Numbered from the stretch's first letter, positions 42,084 to 50,629 are shown. The stretch is 64,000 bases of DNA from Streptomyces diastatochromogenes (GCF_002242805.1 NZ_MCGQ01000042.1:1-64000); one strand, 5' to 3'. Made by a program: numbers and translations. Notes: a model not told the origin generated them from the sequence alone.

Positions 42084-42479
42084 GTGTTCGAGTACCACGG
42101 CTGGATCACGGTCAGGGAAAACGCAGTTGATGACGACGATGAAGTCCGACTGAGGCACGTCGTCGACGAGCTGCGGCTTCGCATCGCCCAGATGGCCAGC
42201 CCTTACCTCCTTGACCTCAGGTGGATGAACGGCGAGCCGTTCATCCACCTGGGAGGCCATTCCAATCACCGCTCATCACCTGACGTTGTCGGTCTGTTCG
42301 AGCATGTGGCGAAGGTTGCTTCCGGCTCCTACGGACTTCTCCACATTCGCGATGACGAGGATCCGAGCCATGAGAACGAGGTACGCGTGCTCAGGCTCGC
42401 TCGGGGCACGGTCACGCAGCACACCGAGGCGCTGCTGTCTCCGTGCATCCCGACGCTGGAAGACCCCTTCACCGGTTAA
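42084..42479 (+). CDS. Imm7-like immunity protein
   Basis: 131 residues starting MFEYHGWITVRENAVDDDDE, with HLGGHSNHRSSPDVVGLFEH and GSYGLLHIRDDEDPSHENEV, the layout of the Imm7 family, whose members neutralise toxins of polymorphic-toxin systems. GTG at 42084, probably leaderless. No toxin gene is nearby, so it is an orphan. Family call rests on overall likeness. Confidence 0.72.
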   Translation: MFEYHGWITVRENAVDDDDEVRLRHVVDELRLRIAQMASPYLLDLRWMNGEPFIHLGGHSNHRSSPDVVGLFEHVAKVASGSYGLLHIRDDEDPSHENEVRVLRLARGTVTQHTEALLSPCIPTLEDPFTG

Positions 42480-42597
42480 GTGTCGACGGTCACGGAATTC
42501 CCCAGTTGCGACGCGTCGAGCCTCACGGAATTCCTCACCCTCACGGTCACCCGTTGCCATGGGGACGGCGGTCGCGGGGAGTTGAGAGACTCGCGCT

Positions 42598-43086
42598 ATG
42601 GGATCTTGGGGAACCTTGGGGCCGGCACTGTTGTCTCTGGCCGGTGTCGCACTCGGTGCTGGCGGGTCGATCTTTGGCCAGTACGTCGTGTCGCGCGCGA
42701 GTACCCGGCAGCTCGAAGTGCAGCAATCAGCAGCACACCGGGCGGAGTTGAAGAACGCGGTCCTGAAGTTTCTCGGCATTGCGTCTCAGGTGGAGAAGGC
42801 GGCGCTCGCGCGCCCGGTCGATGGTGGCACGGCAGACGATGCGGTGCTCGACCGACTCGTCGATGACCTGTGGCTCGCGCAGGCGGAGATCGACCTGGCG
42901 GCCAGAAGCGAGCCCTTGCGAGGCTCTGCCTATCGTTATGCGTTCCGCCTGGGGCAGGCAGTTCGGGGAGAGATAGCGGATCCCTCTGCGCTGCGCGGGC
43001 CGCAGGCGCAGTTCATGGACGCCGCGTATGACGACATGTGGCCCGGTCGGCGGCGGGCGGCCGGGGATGCGGCCACACCTTGGTGA
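42598..43086 (+). CDS. Hypothetical protein with N-terminal membrane helix
   Basis: 162 residues. One membrane-inserting segment at about residues 6-30 (LGPALLSLAGVALGAGGSIF), then a long helical domain (RASTRQLEVQQSAAHRAELK) that may be a coiled coil, ending arginine-rich. ATG at 42598. Resembles unnamed short membrane-anchored proteins of Streptomyces. No function known. Confidence 0.7.
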   Translation: MGSWGTLGPALLSLAGVALGAGGSIFGQYVVSRASTRQLEVQQSAAHRAELKNAVLKFLGIASQVEKAALARPVDGGTADDAVLDRLVDDLWLAQAEIDLAARSEPLRGSAYRYAFRLGQAVRGEIADPSALRGPQAQFMDAAYDDMWPGRRRAAGDAATPW

Positions 43087-43154
43087 GGCGGACGGAGGGT
43101 TTCCCATGGACCAGCAGGCACGGACGGAAGCCTCGGAGCGAGGGCTCCAGGTGC

Positions 43155-43331
43155 GGCCTGCCCCCAGACCTCTGCAAGGAGCGGAACACCGTCGAGCGGC
43201 TGGTCAACAAGCTGAGGGCATGGCGACGCATCGCCACCCGGTACGAACGGTCCCCGGATGGCTACCTCGCCGGTCTCCATCTCCGCGCCTCGATGACAGG
43301 GATCAAAGACCTCACCCGGACGACCCATTGA
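43155..43331 (+). pseudogene. IS5-type transposase remnant (C-terminal)
   Basis: CKERNTVERLVNKLRAWRRI then ATRYERSPDGYLAGLHLRAS and a stop. This is the RNxVER...ATRY..YLAGL end of IS5-family enzymes. Only the last 55 or so codons remain. Confidence 0.8.
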
Positions 43332-43347
43332 TCACGCAATACGCGCT

Positions 43348-43719
43348 CTAGGACGGTTGACGGGCTTCGGTGACGAAGGTGTAGAGCTCGACGATGACGC
43401 CGCCCTTGCAGTGGGCGATGTCCATCCCGGTCATGACGGGTGGTTGGCCGGCCGGACCGTACTGGAAGCCGAGGTGGCCGAGGTCGTCGTTGACGGAGAC
43501 GGGGCCGTCGGGTCGGAAGACCCAGTCCGGGGTCTGCGCGTGCAGCTCTGTGGCGCGCTCGGCGAGGGCTTCGCGGCCACGGACGACGCGGTCGGGTTCG
43601 TGCCACACGACGTCCTGGGCGTAAGTCTGGGCGATGGCCGCGCTGCGGCGCTCGGGGTCCGGTTCGTTGAAGACGTCGAGGAGGTTGCGGCGCATCAGGT
43701 CGGCGACGGTGCTGTTCAT
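43348..43719 (-). CDS. SnoaL-like protein
   Basis: 123 residues, NTF2-like: MNSTVADLMRRNLLDVFNEP, TYAQDVVWHEPDRVVRGREA, LGHLGFQYGPAGQPPVMTGM, GGVIVELYTFVTEAR. Ligand-binding or isomerase fold; role unknown. ATG at 43719 after AAGGACC. It lies between two remnants of IS5-type transposases in the same orientation. Confidence 0.82.
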   Translation of the reverse strand: MNSTVADLMRRNLLDVFNEPDPERRSAAIAQTYAQDVVWHEPDRVVRGREALAERATELHAQTPDWVFRPDGPVSVNDDLGHLGFQYGPAGQPPVMTGMDIAHCKGGVIVELYTFVTEARQPS

Positions 43720-43825
43720 GGGCGGTCCTTCGGGGTGTGCCGGTTGGCATCATCGGTCAGGCGTTCTAGTGCGGGGTGGTCTGGAGGTGCCTTGCCAGCT
43801 CCGTTCGGGAGGCTTCGTTGAGCGG

Positions 43826-43880
43826 CACGATAGCGACCTCGCCGGTCTCCACCTGCGCGGCTCGATGATGTGGCGCAAAG
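43826..43880 (+). pseudogene. Short IS5-type transposase remnant
   Basis: RHDSDLAGLHLRGSMMW resembles the SPDGYLAGLHLRASM end seen at 43270-43310. Very short, so tentative. Confidence 0.5.
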
Positions 43881-44136
43881 AGCGCCGGGAGATCGACGCG
43901 ACCGGTGTCGTCCTGGTCGGCGAGGACGGCTTGACGCTCGCCCACCCTCACCCTGCCGCGCGCTGACGGCCGGACTGCTCTACGGCCCGACCCGGGGTGG
44001 AGGGCGCGCGCGAGTGCACGGGTGCCGCGGCTGGCTGAGCCGCCGGACACGACGAAGCCGCCCGCCTCAACTCCCCCGTGGCGGGCGGCCCGTGCCGTGA
44101 GTGTGCAGAGGTCAAGGTCGGCGACGGCAACGTAAG

Positions 44137-44213
44137 TGTCCTAGGCCGCTGGACGACACCGGCACGAAGCCGGCGACGGGATTCGAACCCGTGTTGCTCT
44201 CTTTACAGGAGAA
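44137..44213 (-). tRNA. tRNA-like element with halves in permuted order
   Basis: On the minus strand the order is: anticodon arm TTCTC-CTGTAAA-GAGAG, CAAC, T arm ACGGG-TTCGAAT-CCCGT, 3' acceptor strand CGCCGGC (44213 to 44169); then TTCGT (44168-44164); then 5' acceptor strand GCCGGTG, TC, D arm GTCC-AGCGGCCTA-GGAC, A (44163 to 44137). GCCGGTG and CGCCGGC pair over all seven positions with one G-U. Joined 5' half to 3' half this gives a complete 72-nt cloverleaf with anticodon GTA (Tyr) and a short variable loop, unlike normal bacterial tRNA-Tyr, which has a long one. It could be a true permuted tRNA gene or the scar of recombination between tRNA copies. Confidence 0.5.
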
Positions 44214-44448
44214 GTAGCCGCTGCCTGCGCACCTGCACAGCAGGGACGATAGCGCGGGCTGGATCACGCCCGCACGAGATTTTCGGGGCGCTGACCGGCA
44301 GTTCACGGGGGACAGCGCCGAGGACGAGGTGGAGCAGCCGAAGCGGCTCCGTCCACCTGGTCCGGGCAACTGACCCGCGCCTCTCGGTCATCCGAAGCCG
44401 ACCAGTGCGTCGCTCCAGTGAGCGTCGACCTTGGCCCGCATGCAGCGG

Positions 44449-44952
44449 TCACACGTTGATGTCGAGCACGTAGTTGTTGGTGATGAGGAACGTCACCAGG
44501 CCCGTCCCCGTACCGAAAGTACCGGTCCCGGAATCTTGTGCCTGGCTGCCGGAACCCCCTTCGGTGGCGTTGCCGGATGCCGCGGTGGTGTCCCGGTCGA
44601 AGCGGCGGTCGATCGTGAACTGGAAGGTCTGCCCCGTGTCCGTCCGCCTGAGGGCGTCGGTGGTCCTGGTCGTGAAGAAGAGGTCACCGCTGCTTGTCAC
44701 CGAGCCGGACATCGTCAGTTCGGCCGCGAAGGACTCGTCCGGCGTCGCACAGCGGAAGTTGCCTCCACTTCTGCCGTCGACGGCGCCGTTGAGGGGATGA
44801 ATGTTCACGTTGATCGAGCCCGCGCAGTTGACGGTCGCCAGTCGTGCGCGGGCGACGTCGGCCGCAACGGTCGGTGCCGAGTTGGCCGCTGCCAGGAGCA
44901 GGGCTGCGGCACCGACAGTGGCCCAACCACGAGTGGACACAGGGAATTTCAC
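44449..44952 (-). CDS. Secreted protein of unknown function
   Basis: 167 residues. N-terminus VKFPVSTRGWATVGAAALLL with a likely cleavage after PTVA-A near residue 30. The mature chain is Ser/Thr/Gly-rich and beta-type with two cysteines (VNCAG, FRCAT) and ends TGLVTFLITNNYVLDINV. GTG at 44952 after GAAGGAG. No known domain. Confidence 0.7.
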   Translation of the reverse strand: MKFPVSTRGWATVGAAALLLAAANSAPTVAADVARARLATVNCAGSINVNIHPLNGAVDGRSGGNFRCATPDESFAAELTMSGSVTSSGDLFFTTRTTDALRRTDTGQTFQFTIDRRFDRDTTAASGNATEGGSGSQAQDSGTGTFGTGTGLVTFLITNNYVLDINV

Positions 44953-45198
44953 GGTGCTCCTTCGGCCTGCGGAACATGCAAGCGTGCGAAATGTGGATGA
45001 TGTGCGCACCGTACTGGCCGGTGTCCCGTCGCTTCGAGACTGTTCGGGGCTGTCTCACCCCGGTGGGTGATCGGATTCACCGAAGAAACGATCACGCCGT
45101 GCCCAGCTACAAAGAAAGCTTCCGAATTGACAGACTAGATTGCGAATCGGTCGCACCTGGAGGTCCTTGAGGCCATCCAACGCGGCGACCGCCGCTCG

Positions 45199-45246
45199 GC
45201 CATGTGAGGCACCGCGCTCCTGCGCTGGTACGGGGCCTCACATGGC
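45199..45246. repeat. 12-bp inverted repeat with 24-bp loop
   Basis: GCCATGTGAGGC at 45199-45210 and its exact complement GCCTCACATGGC at 45235-45246. Sits in the 421-base gap 44953-45373 before the ABC ATPase, in which I find no gene. It may be a transcript hairpin or an element end. Confidence 0.6.
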
Positions 45247-45373
45247 TGCTGGTCCATAGGTGGGCGGGCTCCACCTGCGGGATCATCCTTATACATCCCC
45301 GGGATCAGCACCGCTCTGGGCTACATCCGGCGGCTGACGACCGGGCCGGGGCGCACCGCCTACCGTCCTTGTC

Positions 45374-46116
45374 ATGATCAGCGAAGAGAGCAGCGGTACG
45401 GGCACCGGGGCCGGCGTGGTCGCCGCGCCGGATCAGGCGGTCGTCGGGGTGAGCGGGTTACGCAAGGAGTACGGCGGCACCGTCGCCCTGGACGGGGTGT
45501 CGCTGGAGATCGGCGCCGGGAGGCGGTGGCGGTGATGGGGCCGTCCGGCTGCGGCAAGTCCACGCTGCTCAACATGATCGCCGGGCTGGACCGGCCAAGT
45601 GCCGGTTCCGTCTGTGTAGATGGCGAGGACCTGGGGCGGATCAACGAGACCGGGCTGGCGCTCTTCCGGCGTCGTCGGATCGGCATGATCTTCCAGTTCT
45701 TCAATCTCATCGACGACCTGCCCGCGATCGACAACGTCGCCCTGGCTGCCCAGCTCACCGGGACACCGGCCCGTCAGGCCCGGCGCCGGGCGCTGGAGTT
45801 GCTGGACGAACTCGGCATCGCCGACCGCGGGAACGTGTACCCGGCCGTACTGAGCGGCGGCGAGCGCCAGCGGGTGGCAGTGGCCCGTGCGCTGATGAAC
45901 CGCCCCGCGCTGCTGTTGGCGGACGAGCCGACCGGCGCCCTGGACAGCCAGGCGGGGGAGCAGGTGATGGACCTGCTCATCGATCTCAACGAACTGGGCC
46001 AGACACTGTTGTTGGTGACGCATGACGAGCGGCTGGCCACGCGGTGCGCCAGTCAACTGGTGACGATGGCGGACGGCCGGATCACCGGCGAGCGGACCCT
46101 GGAGCGGACGGCATGA
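45374..46116 (+). pseudogene. ABC transporter ATP-binding protein, single-base frameshift
   Basis: MacB/LolD-type ATPase of about 247 codons in two frames. Frame one from ATG 45374: MISEESSGTG... VVGVSGLRKEYGGTVALDGV, SLEIGAG, then off-frame to a stop. Frame two continues AVAVMGPSGCGKSTLLNMIA, IGMIFQFFNLIDDLPAIDNV, LSGGERQRVAVARAL, LLLADEPTGALDSQ. Restoring one G in the GGG at 45518-45520 (GAG for the lost Glu) makes a single full-length gene. It contains one TTA codon (45458), rare in Streptomyces. Either a recent null mutation, a read error, or slippage. The permease follows with an ATGA overlap. Confidence 0.85.
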
Positions 46117-48458
46117 GCGCGGTGTGGCGCGCCTCGCGCGCGGCCGTGCGCCGCCGCCGGCTTCAGACCTCCGTGATCGGGGTGGTGGTCCTTGTCTCCA
46201 GCTTGGCCCTCGTGGTCGCCCTCGGCCTGCTGGACGTCGTGTCCGGGCCCTTCGACCGGATCTTCGGCCAGGCGCATGGCGCGCACGTCGTCGCCACGTT
46301 CGACGCGGCGAAGGTCACCGGTGAGGAGTTGGGGCGGACCGCGCACGGGCCGGGCGTACGGGCCTCGGCCGGGCCATTGGCGCAGGCCGTGATCGAGATG
46401 CCGGAAAGCGCGGCGTCCCAGATGCCCGGGATGGCGCCCGGCCCCCTGACGGTCGTAGGGCGGGCGGACCCCGGTGGCGACGTCGACCGACTGGACCTCT
46501 TCGCCGGGCACTGGGCCACCGGCCCGGGCCAGATCGTGCTGGCGTTGCCGGACGCGCCCGGGATGGGCAACGGGCCGCACTCACCGATCGGCAAGAGGAT
46601 CCGGCTGTCCGGGCAGCGGCCGTTGACCGTGGTGGGCCTCGCCTCCAGCGTGAGCGGCACCGCGCAGGCATGGGTCTCCCCGCGGCAGATCACGTACCTG
46701 CACCCCACGGCGTACCAGATGCTGTACCGGTTCGACCACGTCGCGACAGCCCGTCAGATCAGTGAGGACACCGCGGCGGTGAGCGCCGGCCTGCCGTCCG
46801 GATCGCTGATCGCGCATCAGTCGTACCTGACCTTGAAGGCGCAGGTCGCGGCCAACCCCAACACCTTCGTGCCCTTCCTCATGGCCTTCGGGATCCTCGG
46901 CCTGCTGGTGGCCGTCCTGATCGTGGGCAATGTGGTGAGCGGCGTCGTCGTCTCCGGCTTCCGGCACATCGGTGTGCTCAAGTCCCTGGGCTTCACGCCC
47001 AATCAGGTCGTCGCGGTCTACCTGGTGATGGTCTGCGTCCCCGCCACGGCGGGCGCGCTGGTCGGCACGGCCCTGGGCGGGGTGGTCGCGCGACCGCTGC
47101 TGCACCAGGTCTTCCAGGGCACGAACCTCGGCACCGCGACCGTGGACCCGACGATCGGCTCCTGGGCGTACGCGACCACCGCACTCGGCATGCCCCTGAC
47201 GGTGCTGCTGGTCGCGCTGATCCCAGCCCTTCGCGCACACCGGCTCTCCGCGGCACGCGCCATCAGCGCGGGCAGCGCACCGCACCGGGGACGGGGACCG
47301 GCAGTACAGCGGTGGCTGACCGGCGTCCGGCTCCCGCGCTCGGTCACCCTCGGTCTGGGTCTGCCCCTCGCCCGGCCCGGCCGCGCGCTGCTCACCGTCG
47401 CCTCGGTCCTGCTCGGCGTGGCGACCGTGACCTTCGCCACCGGCCTGTCGGCCACCATGGTCTCCTACAGCGACGCGACCCAGGGCGTCGGCAAGGCAAA
47501 GTCGACCGTCTGGCGAGGACAGACCAGGTTCGATCAGACCGCCCCGCACCACGACGATGCCGCGACGCAGAAGCTCCTGCGCGGTCTGCCGCATGTCGCG
47601 GACGTGGCCGCCGTGGGTTTCGCCGACGTACGGATCCCCGGGCGGAGCGAGGGCGTGGCGATCGAGGGCGTGCGCGGGGGACGGTCGACGCTCCCGGACG
47701 ACCTGGCGCGGGGCCGCTGGATGCGGAGACCCGGCGAGGTGGTGGCCTCCGGCAGATTCCTCGCCAAGCAGGCGCTGCGGCTCGGTGACTCCTTCACCCT
47801 GACCGCGGCGGACGGCCGGCAGGAGCGCGTGACCCTGGTCGGGGAGATCCTGGCCGGACCCGAGGACTGGATGCGAGCGGACTGGTCGACGGTGACCGCT
47901 TTGGCACCCGACGCGCAGGCCAACCAGTACTGGGTGCGGCTCGCTCGCGGCGCCGACTTCAACACTTACACGAAGGCCGTACAAGCCGCCGACCCGGGGC
48001 TCTACTCGACAAAAAACACCACGGTGAACACGGACGCCGCGACCGTCATCAGCTCCGCATACGCGCTGACCCTGATGCTGACGCTGGTCGCCGCGACGGG
48101 CGTGTTCAACACCGTCGTGCTCAGCGCCCGGGAGCGCCGGCGCGACCTCGGGATGCTCAAGTCGATCGGCATGACGCCACGCCAGGTCACGGTGATGATG
48201 GTGGTGTCCATGGCCGGGCTCGGGCTGGTCGGCGGGATCCTGGGACTGCCGCTCGGCGTCGCGGCGTACCACGTGGTCATCCCGATAACTGAGCACGCGG
48301 CCCAACTCACCTTCCCGGACCGCATGCTGGACGTGTGGCACCCCGGGTTGATGACGCTGCTGGTGCTGGCCGGGGTGGCGATCGCGGCACTGGGCGCGGT
48401 GATACCGGCGCGCGCGGCGGCACGGCGGACCATCGCCCGGGTCCTGCGCACGGAGTGA
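46113..48458 (+). CDS. FtsX/MacB-type ABC transporter permease
   Basis: 781 residues. Two FtsX domains: an N-terminal helix (QTSVIGVVVLVSSLALVVAL), a large outside domain, then three helices near 255-410 (FVPFLMAFGILGLLVAVLIV and on), a repeat of the same design, and three C-terminal helices from about 650 (AYALTLMLTLVAATGVFNTV, VTVMMVVSMAGLGLVGGILG). ATG at 46113 overlaps the ATPase stop. Such pairs export lipids, peptides or drugs, or act mechanically in the envelope. If the ATPase is truly broken this permease has lost its partner. Confidence 0.9.
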   Translation: MSAVWRASRAAVRRRRLQTSVIGVVVLVSSLALVVALGLLDVVSGPFDRIFGQAHGAHVVATFDAAKVTGEELGRTAHGPGVRASAGPLAQAVIEMPESAASQMPGMAPGPLTVVGRADPGGDVDRLDLFAGHWATGPGQIVLALPDAPGMGNGPHSPIGKRIRLSGQRPLTVVGLASSVSGTAQAWVSPRQITYLHPTAYQMLYRFDHVATARQISEDTAAVSAGLPSGSLIAHQSYLTLKAQVAANPNTFVPFLMAFGILGLLVAVLIVGNVVSGVVVSGFRHIGVLKSLGFTPNQVVAVYLVMVCVPATAGALVGTALGGVVARPLLHQVFQGTNLGTATVDPTIGSWAYATTALGMPLTVLLVALIPALRAHRLSAARAISAGSAPHRGRGPAVQRWLTGVRLPRSVTLGLGLPLARPGRALLTVASVLLGVATVTFATGLSATMVSYSDATQGVGKAKSTVWRGQTRFDQTAPHHDDAATQKLLRGLPHVADVAAVGFADVRIPGRSEGVAIEGVRGGRSTLPDDLARGRWMRRPGEVVASGRFLAKQALRLGDSFTLTAADGRQERVTLVGEILAGPEDWMRADWSTVTALAPDAQANQYWVRLARGADFNTYTKAVQAADPGLYSTKNTTVNTDAATVISSAYALTLMLTLVAATGVFNTVVLSARERRRDLGMLKSIGMTPRQVTVMMVVSMAGLGLVGGILGLPLGVAAYHVVIPITEHAAQLTFPDRMLDVWHPGLMTLLVLAGVAIAALGAVIPARAAARRTIARVLRTE

Positions 48459-48515
48459 GTGAGGGCCGGCACGGCGACTGCGGTGCCCGAACGAGGTGAT
48501 CGAGGGCAGCAGTTG

Positions 48516-48792
48516 CGGTCGATCACGCCATATGTGGTGTTCCTCGGCGCGGACGGGCTCGTCGCCGGGCGTGGCCTGTGTGTACCGACGCTGGAGCAGG
48601 CACAGCTGAAACACGTGATGCTGTACGCGACACGGACCGCGCTGGTGTCGGCCGACCACTCCAAGCTCGGTGCCGGCCCGTTCCCCTACGGGGCGCCGCT
48701 GGATCGGCCATACACCCTGGTCGTCGATGAGCAGGCGGATCCGGCGGCGGTGGCACCGCTCCGGGCCGGTGGCACGGTGCTGCTCGCGCCGG
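48516..48792 (+). pseudogene. DeoR-family regulator remnant (C-terminal sensor domain)
   Basis: VVFLGADGLVAGRGLCVPTL, EQAQLKHVMLYATRTALVSA, DHSKLGAGPFPYGAPLDRPY match the sugar-phosphate-binding domain of DeoR regulators. No HTH, no start; cut at both ends. Confidence 0.72.
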
Positions 48793-49152
48793 TCACTTCC
48801 GCTCCAGCGCGGCCAGCCGCAGCTCCAACTGGTCGACCCGGTGCCGTAGCAGAGCGACCTGGGCTTCCAGGCTGACTTCTCGTTCCGCCCTGCGCTGAAT
48901 GCGCGGTGACGCTGCGGCGCGTTCGATCACCGCGTCCAGCCGGACCAGGCGCTGCGGCCCGTTCGGGCCGTCCACCAGCCGGGACTGGATCTCGCCATTG
49001 CGGTACCAGGACCGCAGGGCCGAGCGGGAAACGCCGGTCTCTGCTTCCGCCTTGGCCAGCGTGACCCAGGGTGTCTCGTCCAGCTGCTCGAACAGCTCTA
49101 GCTCACTCTGCCAGCGCGCGAGCCGGCCCTCCCAGTCCGACGGTGTCTCCAT
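48793..49152 (-). CDS. Helix-turn-helix regulator with C-terminal coiled coil
   Basis: 119 residues. A MerR/excisionase-like HTH at about 28-75 (TPWVTLAKAEAETGVSRSAL, RSWYRNGEIQSRLV) and a leucine-rich coiled coil at the end (SLEAQVALLRHRVDQLELRL). ATG at 49152 after AAGGGAGGG. Divergent from the Clp-N protein with a 24-bp dyad between them, so probably its regulator. Confidence 0.75.
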   Translation of the reverse strand: METPSDWEGRLARWQSELELFEQLDETPWVTLAKAEAETGVSRSALRSWYRNGEIQSRLVDGPNGPQRLVRLDAVIERAAASPRIQRRAEREVSLEAQVALLRHRVDQLELRLAALERK

Positions 49153-49178
49153 CACACCCTCCCTTCAGCATGGTGACC

Positions 49179-49202
49179 CTATCAATACCAGTGTATTGAC
49201 AG
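49179..49202. promoter_or_regulatory. 24-bp dyad operator between HTH and Clp-N genes
   Basis: CTATCAATAC-CAGT-GTATTGACAG; arms are complementary except one base. Each side ends in TATTGA(C/T)AGGGT, so the two divergent promoters may be mirror copies. Confidence 0.7.
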
Positions 49203-49220
49203 GGTTGAGACCATGGAGCC

Positions 49221-50192
49221 ATGTCATTCGAAAGGTTCACGGTGAAAGCCCGCAAGGTGGTCGTCACGGCTCAGGAGGAGGCCAGACTGCTCAAGCACCA
49301 TCACATCGGCACGGAGCACATCCTGTTGGGGCTGCTCGACGTGCCGGACAGCACGGCGGCGAAGGTTCTGCACCAGCTCGGGTACGACAAGGAGACGGCG
49401 CGGGTCGATATCGCCGCGGTGGTCGAGCCCGGCACGACGGAGCTGAGCGGCCATATCCCGTTCGCACCGGGCGCGAAGAAGACGCTGGAACTCGCCCTGC
49501 GCGAGGCGCAGCAGCTGCACCACACCTCCATCGGTACGGAACACATCCTGCTCGCCATGGTCAGGGAAGGTGAGGGCGTCGGCGCGAAGGTGCTTGCCGA
49601 GCGGATCAATCCGATCAGCAGGATCCGTGCCGCGGTGCTGGCGTCACTGGAGGGATCGCAGGACGTCGCGGCCGCCCCATGGCCGGCCGGCACACCGGCC
49701 GCCGAGGACACCTTGTCCGCCGCCAGCGAGCTGGCCGGGGGCGCACCGGTCGGCAGCCATCACCTGCTTGAGGCGATGCTGCGGTCGGAGAACAGCATGG
49801 CGGCCAAGGTGCTGCGCGAACTCGGGGTCGACCCGGACGCGGTCGCCGCCAAGATCGACGAACTGGATCCGGAGACGACCACGGACGCGAACCCGGAGGA
49901 AGCCGCCGCGCGCAGGATGGAAATCCGGCTGGTCGACGATGAGGTGCACCTGATCCTGCGGGACCCGGCAACGGTCACGGTCGCCAAGAAGGTCACCGAG
50001 CTGTCCGGTGGCCCGATCCAGGGCGTCGGGCCGGTCGCCGGCATGTTCGTCCCGCTCTGGCGGTCGACCAACCAGCTGCTGCAGCAGATCCAGCGCGTGC
50101 TGGAACCGGAACCCGAAGAAGAAGGCGGATCCGCCGCGAGCAAGGTGGCCAAGGTCGTACGCACGGTGCTCGCGCCCCGGCTCCGCCGGTGA
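49221..50192 (+). CDS. Clp N-terminal-domain protein without AAA+ modules
   Basis: 323 residues. Two Clp_N repeats at about 1-70 (SFERFTVKARKVVVTAQEEA, HHHIGTEHILLGLLDVPDST) and 75-145 (FAPGAKKTLELALREAQQLH, HTSIGTEHILLAMVREGEGV), a third weaker copy near 165-215 (VGSHHLLEAMLRSENSMAAK), then a helical C-terminal region with an acidic stretch EPEPEEEGG. There is no Walker motif. It may act as an adaptor or decoy for Clp substrates. Start ATG 49221 follows GGAG at short spacing. Confidence 0.85.
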   Translation: MSFERFTVKARKVVVTAQEEARLLKHHHIGTEHILLGLLDVPDSTAAKVLHQLGYDKETARVDIAAVVEPGTTELSGHIPFAPGAKKTLELALREAQQLHHTSIGTEHILLAMVREGEGVGAKVLAERINPISRIRAAVLASLEGSQDVAAAPWPAGTPAAEDTLSAASELAGGAPVGSHHLLEAMLRSENSMAAKVLRELGVDPDAVAAKIDELDPETTTDANPEEAAARRMEIRLVDDEVHLILRDPATVTVAKKVTELSGGPIQGVGPVAGMFVPLWRSTNQLLQQIQRVLEPEPEEEGGSAASKVAKVVRTVLAPRLRR

Positions 50193-50329
50193 ACCGGCTG
50201 ATCAGCGGGCCGGAAACTGCCGGGGGGACGGGCGAGGACGGGGGCGTGGCGGGCGACGATGCGCCGGCGTCGTTCTCGTCGGCGAACAGGGCGTGGTTCA
50301 CAGGCGGGTTCGCCGCGCCCACCGAGGCG

Positions 50330-50620
50330 CAGCGCGGCGCGACGCCTGGCAGGCCGTCGCCGTCGGCCGGCACGCGCAGAGCCAGGCGCACGGTGGCGAG
50401 GCTGGTTCCTTCGCGGTCGGCGATGTCCTGGAGCGACGGGAGGTCCTGTTCGTACCAGACGCGCCACTGGCCAACGCGGGTGGCGGTGTGCCGGTTGCGG
50501 TGAAGCCGGGGCGGGCTCCAGCCGACGGGGTGCTGGGACAGCACGTAAGTGACGTGGGCGGTGGTGGTGTTCAGAGTGCGCGCGACGTGTGCGATGGAGA
50601 AGTCGCCACCAGGCACGGCC
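50330..50620 (-). pseudogene. Fragment with two helix-turn-helix units
   Basis: FSIAHVARTLNTTTAHVTYV, then HPVGW...VGQWRVWYEQ, then LPSLQDIADREGTSLATVRL. Two similar HTH blocks, as in TniQ-like or other transposition-associated proteins. It has no start of its own and is fused to the end of the broken phosphotransferase. Family uncertain. Confidence 0.4.
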
Positions 50621-50629
50621 TGGTGGAGT

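Noticed and set aside
44137..44213. Ordinary tRNA-Tyr in normal order
   Set aside because: No sequence upstream of the anticodon arm can pair with CGCCGGC or form a D arm; these parts occur only downstream.
44137..44213. tmRNA (two-piece, permuted type)
   Set aside because: A true D arm and an anticodon arm are present, and no tag reading frame or alanine-type G-U acceptor pair is seen.
46581..48659. 692-codon minus-strand frame opposite the FtsX permease
   Set aside because: His/Arg/Gln-rich shadow; the plus strand shows regular membrane helices.
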